64,000 nt of DNA from Pantoea allii (GTDB lineage Bacteria > Pseudomonadota > Gammaproteobacteria > Enterobacterales > Enterobacteriaceae), in the NCBI RefSeq assembly GCF_002307475.1, contig NZ_NTMH01000034.1, positions 124,001 through 188,000 of the forward strand. The letters run 5' to 3'. The first letter of the stretch is position 1; every line of letters starts with the position of its first letter. The translations under genes and the position numbers were made by a program. A model generated the notes under the pieces. That model ran no database searches and was not told where the DNA came from. It was given only the letters and a program-made list of their open reading frames with translations. Shown one piece after another: positions 20,718-29,593 of the stretch.

Positions 20718-21296
20718 TTAGTGTAGCGTTGGCTTTTGTACTTCTGGTGCGGTTGGTTGCGGGCGCGTGAAGGTATCGTGACAGAGTAGCGCAGCAACGC
20801 GAACATACTCGATCACCTCTTCCAGCGACTGCTCGAGTTCTTCCTGATCTTCGTCTTCGTCATAGCCAAGCTGAGCAATCGTGCGCAGATCGTCAATGGC
20901 CTCACCCGTTTCGCCGGTGACCTTATCCAGTTTAGGCTGGGTTACGCCCAGGCCAAGTAAAAAATGATTCACCCAGCCCGCCAGAGCATCAGCACGGTCA
21001 AACACCGTGATGTCATCATCGCCAGGCAGCATCAGTTGAAAAAGAAAGCCATCGTCCTCAAGCGCAGTAGCAATGCTGGCATGCAGAGACTGCAGTGGCT
21101 GAGACAGCGTTTGCGAAAAAGCCATGCCTTCATTCGCGAGATCATGGACCAGCGTTTTCCAGCTGTTATCCTGATTACCGCCACACAGGATGCCGCTAAG
21201 CAATCCGTGCATTTCCGCGGGCGTCATACCGACGCCGTGGTGTGAGAGCGCCGCCGCCAGCGCGTTGTAATCGGGGGTTGCGTTCTGTGAAGACAT
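20718..21296 (-). CDS. ygfB: UPF0149 family protein YgfB
   Basis: Soluble protein of about 192 residues in the YecA/YgfB (UPF0149) family; its role in enterobacteria is not firmly established, though Pseudomonas YgfB affects gene expression. Conserved blocks [51 protein letters not shown] and [20 protein letters not shown] are all present. ATG 21296 gives the E. coli-like N-terminus MSSQN; ATG 21299 immediately upstream is also possible. It leads the minus-strand operon and is divergent from zapA. Confidence 0.93.
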   Translation of the reverse strand: MSSQNATPDYNALAAALSHHGVGMTPAEMHGLLSGILCGGNQDNSWKTLVHDLANEGMAFSQTLSQPLQSLHASIATALEDDGFLFQLMLPGDDDITVFDRADALAGWVNHFLLGLGVTQPKLDKVTGETGEAIDDLRTIAQLGYDEDEDQEELEQSLEEVIEYVRVAALLCHDTFTRPQPTAPEVQKPTLH

Positions 21297-21467
21297 CATT
21301 TTTCATCGTCGTTGGCTGTAAGAGTTCGTGGTATGCTACCACTAGCTGCCTCAAGGTTTCCAGAAAAGGGGTTGTATCTTATTTCTCAGGTCTATATAGT
21401 TGCCCGCCTCCCAGGCCATTGAAGGCTAAGGGGAATGGCGAGCCAGGTAATCAGTCAGGAAGGTGGC

Positions 21468-21797
21468 ATGTCTGCACAACCGGTAGATTTACAAATTTTT
21501 GGTCGTTCTTTGAGAGTAAATTGTCCGCCTGAACAGCAAGATGCGCTGAACGCGGCGGCAGAAGATCTCAATCAACGGTTGCAAGATTTAAAAGTTCGCA
21601 CTAGAGTCACAAATACAGAGCAACTGGTGTTCATTGCCGCGTTAAACATTTGCCATGAACTGGCACAAGAGAAAGGTAAGACGCGTGACTATGCTGCTAA
21701 TATGGAACAACGAATCCGTATGCTACAGCAGACAATTGAACAGGCATTAGTTGAGCAAGGTCGCATAACCGATCGCGAGGATGCGAAGTTCGAATAA
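21468..21797 (+). CDS. zapA: Cell division protein ZapA
   Basis: Z-ring-associated protein that crosslinks FtsZ filaments. It has 109 residues, equal to E. coli. [20 protein letters not shown] begins the globular domain; residues from about 70 on form the coiled-coil dimerisation helix ([20 protein letters not shown]). ATG 21468 is preceded by CAGGAAGGT. The open frame up to 21435 is not part of the family. It is followed by 6S RNA and fau, as in E. coli. Confidence 0.96.
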   Translation: MSAQPVDLQIFGRSLRVNCPPEQQDALNAAAEDLNQRLQDLKVRTRVTNTEQLVFIAALNICHELAQEKGKTRDYAANMEQRIRMLQQTIEQALVEQGRITDREDAKFE

Positions 21798-21836
21798 CAC
21801 TTCATGGTCGCTGTGCTACACTGACGGTGAAGTAAA

Positions 21837-22021
21837 TTTTCTCTGAGATGTTTGCAAGTGGGCCAGTCCCCTGAGCCGATATTTCATACCAACAGAATGT
21901 GACGCTCCGCAACCTGTGAGCATGCTCGGTCCGTCCGAGAAGCCTGATGGTTGCGACGGCATGTTCACCTTGAACCAAGGGTTCAAGGGTTACAGCCTAC
22001 GGCGGCATCTCGGAGATCTCC
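21837..22021 (+). ncRNA. ssrS: 6S RNA
   Basis: About 185-base RNA that mimics an open promoter and holds sigma-70 RNA polymerase in stationary phase. The 5' part TCTCTGAGATGTTTGCAAGT, the GGGCCAGTCCCCTGAGCC segment, GAGCATGCTCGGTCCGTCCG and the 3' part CGGCGGCATCTCGGAGAT match E. coli 6S RNA closely, and the two ends pair (CTCTGAGATG with CATCTCGGAG). In E. coli ssrS is cotranscribed with fau; here fau starts 76 bases downstream. Ends are placed by comparison and may be off by a few bases. Confidence 0.96.
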
Positions 22022-22097
22022 TTTCTGGTAGTACTGCTTTATCTCCCACCAGGCATGATATAATGCGTCGCTCAAGCGACCTTGTCTGGGGGAAACC

Positions 22098-22694
22098 ATG
22101 TCAGAACCCTCTTTGCTACCGCGACAGGACATCCGTCAGCATGTTCGTCATTTACGTCGCGCACTCAGCCCCGAACAGCAACACGCTGCAGCCGATCAGC
22201 TTGCGGAACACGCGATTAACGTTGCGCCGATTGCCGACGCCAGCAACATAGCGCTGTTTTTGTCTGTCGATGGCGAAATCAATACGCGACCACTTATCGC
22301 AAAGCTGTGGCAGCAAAACAAACGGGTTTATCTGCCGGTTCTGCATCCCTTTGCTGCCGGTCATTTGCTTTTTCTTCGCTATACGCCGGAAACACAGTTA
22401 ATCCAAAATAAGCTGCGCATTCCCGAACCTCCGCTCGATATCCGCCATCTGGTTACACTTGATAAACTGGACGTAATGATGGTGCCGCTGGTGGCATTTG
22501 ACCGCACCGGGCAGCGTTTAGGCATGGGCGGCGGTTTCTATGACCGCACCTTACAGAACTGGAAACAGCACGGGTTCCTACCGATTGGGGTTGCCCACGA
22601 TTGTCAGTTGGTTGATGTGCTGCCTGCTGCGGCCTGGGATATCCCCCTGCCCGCGGTACTGACGCCGTCTAAACTCTGGCTATGGGATGAATAA
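22098..22694 (+). CDS. fau: 5-formyltetrahydrofolate cyclo-ligase (YgfA)
   Basis: Converts 5-formyl-THF plus ATP to 5,10-methenyl-THF; in E. coli it also influences persister formation. It has 198 residues, with the N-terminal basic segment LPRQDIRQHVRHLRRALSPE, the YLPVLHPFAAGHLLFLRY block and the signature GQRLGMGGGFYDRTL. ATG 22098 lies after GGGGGAAACC. It is likely processed from the ssrS-fau transcript. A strong bidirectional terminator separates it from convergent serA. Confidence 0.95.
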   Translation: MSEPSLLPRQDIRQHVRHLRRALSPEQQHAAADQLAEHAINVAPIADASNIALFLSVDGEINTRPLIAKLWQQNKRVYLPVLHPFAAGHLLFLRYTPETQLIQNKLRIPEPPLDIRHLVTLDKLDVMMVPLVAFDRTGQRLGMGGGFYDRTLQNWKQHGFLPIGVAHDCQLVDVLPAAAWDIPLPAVLTPSKLWLWDE

Positions 22695-22722
22695 ACCCAG
22701 GCACGCTCGTGCGCCTGGGTTT
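22693..22722. terminator. Bidirectional terminator between fau and serA
   Basis: AAACCCAGGC (22693-22702) pairs with GCCTGGGTTT (22713-22722) with extra inner pairing in the loop. It starts inside the fau stop codon and serves both converging genes. Confidence 0.9.
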
Positions 22723-22736
22723 ATGACAGCGGTGGA

Positions 22737-23975
22737 TTAGTAAAGCAGACGGGCGCGGATAGTACCCGGAATAGCCTTCATGAGCTGCAAGGCTTTCTCA
22801 GCCAGTTCATGCTCGGCGTCAACGTCAATCACCACATAACCCATCATCGGCGAGGTTTGCAGGTACTGAGCGGCAATATTGATGCCCTGCTCAGCAAAGA
22901 TCTGGTTGATCGCGGTGAGGACGCCAGGGCGGTTCTCATGTATATGCAGCAGACGACTGGCGCTCACGCCGTGCATCGGCAATGAGACTTCAGGGAAGTT
23001 AACGGCGGACAGCGTTGAACCGTTATCCGAGTATTTAGCCAGCTTACCTGCGACTTCAATACCAATATTTTCCTGCGCTTCTTCGGTAGATCCACCGATA
23101 TGCGGCGTCAGGATAACGTTGTCGAATTCGCTCAGTGGTGAAATGAACGGATCGCTGTTGGTCGCAGGCTCTACCGGGAATACGTCAATAGCGGCTCCGC
23201 CAACCTGCTTACTTGCCAGCGCGTCACACAACGCCGGAATATCCACTACGGTGCCGCGTGAGGCGTTTATCAGCAACGCGCCGGGTTTCATCTGCGCCAG
23301 TTCATTGGCAGAGATCATATTTTGCGTGGAGGCGGTTTCAGGTACATGCAGGCTGACGACATCGCTCATGTTCAGCAGTTGCGTCAGGCTACGAACCTGT
23401 GAAGCGTTGCCGAGCGGCAGTTTGTTTTCAATATCGTAGAAATAAACGTGCATGCCCAGGCTCTCAGCCAGCACGCCCAGTTGCATACCGATATGACCAT
23501 AGCCAATGATGCCGAGCTTTTTACCGCGCGCTTCAAATGAGCCCTTGGCAATTTTATTCCAGACGCCGCGGTGCGCCTTCGCATTCGCTTCCGGTACACC
23601 ACGCAGCATCAGCAGCATTTCGCCAATAACCAGTTCGGCAACAGAGCGCGTATTGGAGAAAGGCGCATTAAACACCGGGATACCGCGCTTAGCGGCCGCA
23701 TTTAAATCAACCTGGTTCGTTCCGATGCAGAAACAGCCCACAGCCACCAGTTTTTCTGCAGCGGCAAAAATCTCTTCGGTCAGTTGGGAACGGGAACGGA
23801 TACCGATAAAATGCGCATCGCGAGCGGACGCTTTCAACGCCTCGGCATCCAGTGCGCCTTTGTGGAATTCAATATTGGTGTAACCTGCAGCACGGAGGTT
23901 TTCCAGCGCACTCTGATGGACACCTTCCACCAGCAGGAACTTAATTTTGTCTTTTTCCAGTGATACCTTTGCCAT
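22737..23975 (-). CDS. serA: D-3-phosphoglycerate dehydrogenase
   Basis: First step of serine synthesis, NAD-dependent oxidation of 3-phosphoglycerate, feedback-inhibited by serine. The 412 residues (E. coli 410) have the substrate/NAD domains with GIIGYGHIGMQLGVLAESLG, RSRSQLTEE, the catalytic His/Glu region LTPHIGGSTEEAQENIGIEV, and a C-terminal ACT domain (ENRPGVLTAINQIFAEQGIN) that binds serine. It ends ARLLY as in E. coli. It is downstream of rpiA on the same strand but separated by a terminator. Confidence 0.98.
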   Translation of the reverse strand: MAKVSLEKDKIKFLLVEGVHQSALENLRAAGYTNIEFHKGALDAEALKASARDAHFIGIRSRSQLTEEIFAAAEKLVAVGCFCIGTNQVDLNAAAKRGIPVFNAPFSNTRSVAELVIGEMLLMLRGVPEANAKAHRGVWNKIAKGSFEARGKKLGIIGYGHIGMQLGVLAESLGMHVYFYDIENKLPLGNASQVRSLTQLLNMSDVVSLHVPETASTQNMISANELAQMKPGALLINASRGTVVDIPALCDALASKQVGGAAIDVFPVEPATNSDPFISPLSEFDNVILTPHIGGSTEEAQENIGIEVAGKLAKYSDNGSTLSAVNFPEVSLPMHGVSASRLLHIHENRPGVLTAINQIFAEQGINIAAQYLQTSPMMGYVVIDVDAEHELAEKALQLMKAIPGTIRARLLY

Positions 23976-24218
23976 TTCCCAACCCTATTCAGAATTCAAC
24001 GAGGACTGAACGCAGCCAGCCGTCTGTCAAAATATCAAAAAAATCGCCTGCGGCAATACAAACGATTGCCTGCCCGTCAGCATGGCCGGGCTCAGAGGGC
24101 GCACTTTGCCAGACAAAATCATGGGTTGGCCGCATCGGAAAGAACGAACCCGCTGCCGATGACGGTTATGTGACATAAGTCACCAAATTTTGACCTGGTA
24201 AGAAAAGTTTTTTAAATC

Positions 24219-24245
24219 AAAAAAAAGCGGGCGCCGTTCAGCGCC
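24219..24245 (-). terminator. Intrinsic terminator after rpiA
   Basis: On the minus strand GGCGC (24245-24241), loop TGAACG, GCGCC (24234-24230), then CGC and a run of T through 24219. It lies 8 bases past the rpiA stop. Confidence 0.85.
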
Positions 24246-24252
24246 AGGCGCA

Positions 24253-24912
24253 TTATTTTTTGAGAGTTTTGACGCCGTCCGGCCCACCAATCAGTGCAAC
24301 GTCTGCGCCGCGCGTCGCAAACAGCCCAACGGTGACCACACCGGGCAAGGCGTTGATGGTTTTTTCCAGCTCAATGGGATTGAGAATACGCAGATTGTGC
24401 ACATCAAGAATGATATTGCCGTTGTCGGTCACTACATTCTGACGATATTCAGGTAAGCCCCCCAACTTCACCAGTTCACGCGCAACATAACTGCGCGCCA
24501 TCGGGATGACTTCAACCGGTAGCGGAAAGCGTCCAAGCACATCCACTTCTTTGGATGCATCGGCGATGCAGATAAACTTTTTGGCCACTGCAGCGACGAT
24601 TTTCTCACGCGTCAGCGCAGCGCCACCGCCTTTAATCATCTGCATTTGTGGGTTAATTTCATCGGCACCATCGACATAAATGGCCAGGTCATCGATTTCG
24701 TTCAAATCAAACACCTGAATGCCCAGGCTTTTCAGCTTTTGCGTTGAGGCTTCGGAACTGGAAACGGCACCGTCAATCTGATGTTTAATGCTTGCGAGCG
24801 CATCAATAAAGTGGGCGGCAGTAGAACCTGTTCCAACACCGACGATTGTCCCGGGCTGGACATAATCAAGTGCAGCCCAACCAACAGCTTTTTTCAGTTC
24901 ATCCTGGGTCAT
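24253..24912 (-). CDS. rpiA: Ribose-5-phosphate isomerase A
   Basis: Interconverts ribose-5-phosphate and ribulose-5-phosphate in the pentose phosphate pathway. It has 219 residues, equal to E. coli. The phosphate loop is [11 protein letters not shown], the catalytic Asp pair region is YVDGADEIN, and [14 protein letters not shown] carries the active-site Lys and the catalytic Glu. ATG 24912 ([12 protein letters not shown]) is the family start; the frame is open to 24987 but without homology. It is divergent from argP across 181 bases. Confidence 0.98.
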   Translation of the reverse strand: MTQDELKKAVGWAALDYVQPGTIVGVGTGSTAAHFIDALASIKHQIDGAVSSSEASTQKLKSLGIQVFDLNEIDDLAIYVDGADEINPQMQMIKGGGAALTREKIVAAVAKKFICIADASKEVDVLGRFPLPVEVIPMARSYVARELVKLGGLPEYRQNVVTDNGNIILDVHNLRILNPIELEKTINALPGVVTVGLFATRGADVALIGGPDGVKTLKK

Positions 24913-25093
24913 GATATGTTTAGAACCTGTGCGATAAGGAATTGCGCGTAGTATAAAGCAAGGCTTGCTGAAAATGCTCGGATGCATTGGGCGGATTTAA
25001 TGCTTTGGAAGCCAGCCCACAAAAATTTCCCCGACATTGCCGTTGGCACTTTTGTGGCATAGTGACGTCCATCCTGAAGGAGAGAGAAAAATA

Positions 25094-25996
25094 ATGAAAC
25101 GCCCTGACTACAGAACGCTTCAGGCGCTGGACGCAGTGATACGTGAACGCGGCTTCGAACGTGCCGCGCAAAAGCTGTGCATTACGCAATCTGCCGTATC
25201 GCAGCGCATTAAACAGCTGGAAAACCTGTTTGGTCAGCCACTGTTAGTTCGCACCGTGCCGCCTCGCCCTACCGAGCAAGGTCAAAAACTGCTTGCGCTG
25301 CTGCACCAGGTTGAGTTGCTGGAGGAAGAGTGGCTGGGCGATGAAATCAGCGGGACAACGCCGCTGCTGCTGTCGCTGGCGGTGAACGCCGACAGTCTGG
25401 CAACCTGGCTGTTGCCCGCATTAAAAGACGTACTGGCCGATTCGCCGGTGCGTCTGAACCTTCAGGTTGAGGATGAAACCCGCACTCAGGAACGCCTGAG
25501 ACGAGGCGAAGTGGTTGGCGCAGTGAGTATCCAGCCCCAGCCGCTGCCAAGCTGTCTGGTGGATCAACTGGGTGCCCTGGATTATTTGTTTGTGGCCTCA
25601 AAGGATTTTGCAGATCGCTTTTTCCCCAACGGCGTAACGCGTTCCGCCCTGCTTAAAGCGCCAGCGGTGGCCTTTGATCATCTGGATGATATGCATCAGG
25701 CCTTCTTGCAGCAGAACTTTGATTTATCTCCGGGCAGCGTTCCCTGCCATATCGTCAACTCATCCGAAGCGTTTGTGCAGATGGCGCGGCAGGGATCGAC
25801 CTGCTGTATGATCCCTCACCTGCAGATTGAACGCGAACTGGCAAGTGGCGAGCTCATCGATCTCACGCCGGGGCTGTATCAACGTCGGATGCTGTACTGG
25901 CACCGCTTTGCGCCAGAAAGCCGGCTGATGCGTCGGGTAACGGATGCACTGATTGCCCATGGCCATCGGGTGCTACGTCAGGATACGGCGGAATAG
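25094..25996 (+). CDS. argP: LysR-family regulator ArgP (IciA)
   Basis: Lysine- and arginine-responsive activator of argO and other genes. The 300-residue product has an N-terminal winged HTH ([20 protein letters not shown]) and a C-terminal effector domain (about 90-295). Conservation with E. coli ArgP is very high ([36 protein letters not shown]). ATG 25094 follows GAAGGAGAGAGAAAA. Its main target argO lies 1.2 kb downstream on the other strand. A 368-base hairpin-rich spacer follows. Confidence 0.97.
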   Translation: MKRPDYRTLQALDAVIRERGFERAAQKLCITQSAVSQRIKQLENLFGQPLLVRTVPPRPTEQGQKLLALLHQVELLEEEWLGDEISGTTPLLLSLAVNADSLATWLLPALKDVLADSPVRLNLQVEDETRTQERLRRGEVVGAVSIQPQPLPSCLVDQLGALDYLFVASKDFADRFFPNGVTRSALLKAPAVAFDHLDDMHQAFLQQNFDLSPGSVPCHIVNSSEAFVQMARQGSTCCMIPHLQIERELASGELIDLTPGLYQRRMLYWHRFAPESRLMRRVTDALIAHGHRVLRQDTAE

Positions 25997-26064
25997 CGGG
26001 CGGTCGACAGATCATAAAAGCGCTAAAGGCCAGGAAAAACGAGCTGGCTGAACGTTGTGTGCCA

Positions 26065-26256
26065 AACGCCTAACCTTTGCCGCAGCAAAAGTTGGGCGTT
26101 GCGGTGAGAAGGTGTAGTTGTGAAAGCGGCAAGGCGTTAATGGCCGTCAGGGCATTTTTCAGAAGGCAATACGCAGCGCTGAGCAAAGGGAATCCACCCG
26201 GATTTACCCGCAAGGATGCGGGTAAAAGGCGCAGCCGGCACAGCGTTGTGCCGGCT
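26065..26256. repeat. Three strong hairpins in the argP-yggE spacer
   Basis: The 25997-26364 gap holds no credible gene but has three inverted repeats. H1: arms 26065-26080 and 26085-26100, 14 Watson-Crick pairs, one G-U and one mismatch, loop CGCA. H2: TTTACCCGCA (26203-26212), loop AGGA, TGCGGGTAAA (26217-26226), perfect. H3: AGCCGGCACA (26233-26242), loop GCGT, TGTGCCGGCT (26247-26256), perfect. None has a long T tail, although H3 on the minus strand is followed by GCGCCTTTT. They may form a compound terminator or mRNA 3'-end shield for convergent argP and yggE, or be dispersed palindromic repeats (inference). Confidence 0.8.
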
Positions 26257-26364
26257 GTGCCGGTCCGTCAGGTTGATGAGCGATGTGAAGGAACCGCATC
26301 AGCGGCGCAAGGACCGCCTGGCAAACATTGCCCCTGATGGCTTAACCACAACACCAATAACGGC

Positions 26365-27093
26365 TTACTGTGCCGTATTCGGTTTCATCTCAAACACCAC
26401 ATCCACCTGGTCATCAAAGTTAATACTTTGCTGATCGTAGGTTTCCTGCGCAGACGTATCTGCCGCAGCCGAGGCTTTAAACATGCGGTTCATGGGCATT
26501 GGCTGATAGTTTGCCACCTGATAACGAATGCTGTAGATCGGGCCCAGTTTGGCATTAAAGCCTTCAGCTAGTTCAGCGGCCTGTTGGGTCGCATTCTTAA
26601 TCGCGGCTTTACGCGCCTGCTGCTTGTAGCTCTCTGGATTGGCGACGCCCAGTTCGACACCGCGCACTTCGTTCAGACCGGACTTCAGCGCACCATCAAG
26701 GAGATCGTTCAGCTTGTCCAGCTGACGAACGGTGACCTGCACCTGACGCACCGCACGATAGCCTTTAAGCTGCGATTTACCATCTTTGGTGTAGTCATAC
26801 TCTGGCTGCGTCGTCAGGTTCGCCGCTTCAATGTCTTTTTTCTCAATACCGTTTTTTTGCAGGAAATCAAAATATTGCGCTACGCGACTATCGACCTGCT
26901 TTTTTGCTTCAGCGGCATCTTTCGATGAGACATTCACCACAATTGACAGCGTCGCGATATCCGGGCGGGCATCTACGGTTGCCTTACCTGACGTAACAAC
27001 ATGGGGTCCGTTCGGCAGTTCGTCAGCCTGTACGCTCAAAGGCAATGCCCCTGCGCTCATCATCGCGGCAAGCGCCAATGCTTTCAGTTTCAT
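26365..27093 (-). CDS. yggE: SIMPL-domain protein YggE (oxidative stress)
   Basis: Periplasmic SIMPL (DUF541) protein; E. coli YggE lowers intracellular reactive oxygen species by an unknown mechanism. It has 242 residues. A signal peptide (MKLKALALAAMMSAGALPLS, cleavage near VQA-DELP) precedes a single SIMPL domain with GPHVVTSGKATVDARPDIAT, LKGYRAVRQVQVTVRQLDKL and KAAIKNATQQAAELAEGF. It ends without the Ala/Pro tail of the E. coli protein. It is convergent with argP and follows argO on the same strand after a 144-base gap. Confidence 0.94.
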   Translation of the reverse strand: MKLKALALAAMMSAGALPLSVQADELPNGPHVVTSGKATVDARPDIATLSIVVNVSSKDAAEAKKQVDSRVAQYFDFLQKNGIEKKDIEAANLTTQPEYDYTKDGKSQLKGYRAVRQVQVTVRQLDKLNDLLDGALKSGLNEVRGVELGVANPESYKQQARKAAIKNATQQAAELAEGFNAKLGPIYSIRYQVANYQPMPMNRMFKASAAADTSAQETYDQQSINFDDQVDVVFEMKPNTAQ

Positions 27094-27237
27094 GAAAGTC
27101 CTCCTTGAAAAGGTCAGTTCGATGGCTTCCAGTATATGAAGCCCACAAGCGCATCATATTACGCCTTGGTTGGAGTGGAGATTATGGCAAAAGTTCGGCA
27201 GATTGACCTTAATAACCGGTTTTCGTTTACCTTTTGG

Positions 27238-27861
27238 TCAAAACCCAGTGATGACCTGTCGGGCAAGCTGAAACGCAATAAACCACATTACCGCCCCAAC
27301 CAGCAGGTTAATGAGGCGCTGAGCACGCGCCGTTTGCAGTAAAGGCGCGAGCCACGCAGCCAGCAGCGCCAGACCAAAAAACCAGATTACCGACGCGCTG
27401 ATGGTGCCCAGTGCAAACCACTGTCGCGCCGTCGTTCCTGGCAACTGACCACCAAGGCTGCCCAGCACCACAAAGGTATCAAGATAAACATGCGGATTCA
27501 GCCAGGTCACCGCCAGCATCGTCGCAATAATTCGCCCTCTGCTTTGCGTTGCGTGCATCCCTGATGCCAGTTCAATATTGCGGCTAAACGCCGTACGCAA
27601 GGCTCCCCAGCCGTACCACAGCAGGAAAGCAACGCCTGCACAGGTAATCATCATCAGGAGCAGTGGCGATTGATTCAGTAGCGCGCTGCCACCAAAAATG
27701 CCCGCACAGATTAAGGCGATATCACTTAGCGCACAGAGCGCCGCCGTCATGAGATGATACTGACGCTTTACGCCCTGGTTCAGCACAAAGGCATTTTGTG
27801 GGCCTAACGGCAGGATGAGCGCAGCCCCAAGAGCAAGCCCTTGAAAATAAATGGTTAACAC
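27238..27861 (-). CDS. argO: L-arginine exporter ArgO
   Basis: LysE-family inner-membrane exporter of arginine and canavanine, activated by ArgP. It has 207 residues (E. coli 211) and about six hydrophobic segments. The LysE signature region [20 protein letters not shown] is at the N-terminus, with [20 protein letters not shown] in the middle. The C-terminus is slightly shorter than in E. coli. The ArgP gene lies nearby on the opposite strand, and an ArgP site is expected upstream of 27861, though I did not identify it. Confidence 0.95.
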   Translation of the reverse strand: MLTIYFQGLALGAALILPLGPQNAFVLNQGVKRQYHLMTAALCALSDIALICAGIFGGSALLNQSPLLLMMITCAGVAFLLWYGWGALRTAFSRNIELASGMHATQSRGRIIATMLAVTWLNPHVYLDTFVVLGSLGGQLPGTTARQWFALGTISASVIWFFGLALLAAWLAPLLQTARAQRLINLLVGAVMWFIAFQLARQVITGF

Positions 27862-27953
27862 AGGATGTTATTCCTTACATCGGTGAGATGCAGGGATTAT
27901 AGAGAGCGGTTTGGATTAGCGGAAATTGAAAAATTTAATCTGCCATTAACGAA

Positions 27954-27979
27954 ATTAATGGGCGGCACGGGCCGCCCAT
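27954..27979 (-). terminator. Probable terminator after mscS
   Basis: Perfect 9-bp stem ATGGGCGGC (27958-27966) and GCCGCCCAT (27971-27979) with a 4-base loop, 8 bases past the mscS stop. On the minus strand it is followed by TAATTTCG, a weak T tract. Confidence 0.6.
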
Positions 27980-27987
27980 CGCACGAC

Positions 27988-28863
27988 TTACTGGGTCGCG
28001 GTCACGTCGCTGTCTGGCTGTTTAACCTGATGCAGGTGTACATCCATTTGTGGATAAGGAATGCCGATGCCTTTGCTATCCAGCGCACGCTTGAAGTTCT
28101 TCAGCAAATCCCAGTAGACGTCCTGCAGATCGCCGCTATTACTCCAGCAACGAACAACAAAGTTAAGCGAAGATGCGCCTAATTCGTTCAGGCCAATCTG
28201 GATGCCACGATCTTTTAATACCCGCTGATCGGCTTCAACGACATCACGCAACAGAGCAATCACCTCATCCACATCGGCTTCATAAGCCACTCCGACGATA
28301 AATTCATTACGACGCACAGGCTCACGCGAAAAGTTAACGATATTACCGCTGATGATTTTACCGTTCGGCACCACCACAATTTTGCCATCGGCGGATTTCA
28401 GGGTGGTAGAGAAGATTTGTACATTGAGTACGGTCCCCATTACGCCGCCCAGATCGACGAACTCGCCGGTACGGAACGGACGGAAGGTGACGAGCAGCAC
28501 GCCAGCCGCTAAATTGGAGAGCGAACCTTGCAAGGCCAAACCGACTGCCAGACCAGCGGCACCCAGCACCGCGATGACCGAGGCCGTTTGCACTCCCACA
28601 CGACCCAGAGCAGCAATAACCGTAAAGGCGATAACGCCATAGCGTACCAGAGCGGAAAGGAAATCGGCGACGGTGGCATCAATATGGCGCGCGCGCAGCA
28701 GCCGATTAACCGTGTTTGAAATCACCCTGGCAATGATCATGCCGACAATGATAATGGCAATCGCCGCCACGATATTGACGGCATAGCTCAGAATCAGTGC
28801 CTGGTTATGCACCAGCCAGCCACCGGCACTGTTGATGCCATTAACAACATTCAAGTCTTCCAT
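27988..28863 (-). CDS. mscS: Small-conductance mechanosensitive channel
   Basis: Heptameric inner-membrane channel that opens under tension to release solutes during hypo-osmotic shock. It has 291 residues (E. coli 286). TM1 about 30-50, TM2 about 65-85, and the pore-lining TM3 with [21 protein letters not shown], including the Gly/Ala packing pattern and the hinge Gly (numbered as in E. coli Gly113). The beta domain ([20 protein letters not shown]) and alpha/beta vestibule follow. ATG 28863 ([18 protein letters not shown]) matches the family; the frame to 28932 is not conserved. Confidence 0.97.
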   Translation of the reverse strand: MEDLNVVNGINSAGGWLVHNQALILSYAVNIVAAIAIIIVGMIIARVISNTVNRLLRARHIDATVADFLSALVRYGVIAFTVIAALGRVGVQTASVIAVLGAAGLAVGLALQGSLSNLAAGVLLVTFRPFRTGEFVDLGGVMGTVLNVQIFSTTLKSADGKIVVVPNGKIISGNIVNFSREPVRRNEFIVGVAYEADVDEVIALLRDVVEADQRVLKDRGIQIGLNELGASSLNFVVRCWSNSGDLQDVYWDLLKNFKRALDSKGIGIPYPQMDVHLHQVKQPDSDVTATQ

Positions 28864-29034
28864 TTGTAAGCCCTGTTGATGGTTCCCCCTGCGGGGAAAA
28901 ACAAAAACTGCCAGATGTAATCCGACACCCAAGGGTTAAGGGTAATCAATTATTTAGCCAGGCGCCAAAATGAGTGACATATTAAGACGGCTTTGTACGA
29001 TTACTCATCAGTGCCCCAGAAGCCACGGTTTTGC

Positions 29035-29388
29035 TCACTGCACATGGCTCAGGATATTAATGAGCCTGCCGAAAGGATCGCGGACATAAAAACGACGGAC
29101 GCCCCACGCTTCTTCCGTAAGCCCATATTCCACCGTTAGCCTCGCGGCGACAACGCGTCGGTACACCTCATCAAGATTATCGACCTCAATGGACAAGTCC
29201 GGCACAGGCGTGCCTGCACCGCCTTCCAGCGCAATGCTGAGCTGGGGCGCCATAGCATTCTCCGCAGCCCAGGTCACAATCCATCCGTGATCCATGGTCA
29301 GTTTCAGGTCGAGAATGTCACCATAAAAGCGTTTAGCTTCTTCCGTATTTTTGCCCTGAATATTCGCGACGATGCGTTTGACAGCCAT
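29035..29388 (-). CDS. VOC-family (glyoxalase/bleomycin resistance-like) protein
   Basis: Small cytoplasmic vicinal-oxygen-chelate protein of 117 residues, function unknown. The start MAVKRIVANIQGKNTEEAKR at 29388 follows GAGGGCGATCTT; an upstream extension to 29550 would run through the fbaA terminator and is rejected. The VOC fold is suggested by the AKRFYGDILDLKLTMDHGWI opening half and by the closing half with EEAWGVRRFYVRDPFGRLI. It lies between mscS and fbaA, downstream of the fbaA terminator, and is absent from the same place in E. coli K-12. Resistance should not be assumed. Confidence 0.85.
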   Translation of the reverse strand: MAVKRIVANIQGKNTEEAKRFYGDILDLKLTMDHGWIVTWAAENAMAPQLSIALEGGAGTPVPDLSIEVDNLDEVYRRVVAARLTVEYGLTEEAWGVRRFYVRDPFGRLINILSHVQ

Positions 29389-29512
29389 AAGATCGCCCTC
29401 ACCTGTTAACTCACAGACAAAGCATACCGGGGACGATGCGATGAGGTTGTGACAGCCGGTCAGAAAGTGTCGCCCTGTAAGAAGAAATAACCCGGGGGTA
29501 AGCGGAAAGGAT

Positions 29513-29543
29513 AAAAAAAAGTCCCGATCGGACGATCGGGACT
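29513..29543 (-). terminator. Intrinsic terminator after fbaA
   Basis: On the minus strand AGTCCCGATC (29543-29534) pairs with GATCGGGACT (29529-29520) around a 4-base loop and is followed by a run of T to 29513. A near-perfect strong terminator. Confidence 0.96.
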
Positions 29544-29593
29544 GCGTCATTCATCCGGCGTTCTTGCGAACTCAGACGAGTGCGTTGTGATGC

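Noticed and set aside
26077-26434. Two plus-strand frames in the argP-yggE spacer
   Set aside because: They run across the hairpins and into antisense yggE; no family resemblance.
27184-27342. 52-codon plus-strand frame starting after TGGAGATT
   Set aside because: The start has a fair ribosome binding site, but two thirds of it is antisense to the end of argO, and no homology is recognised.
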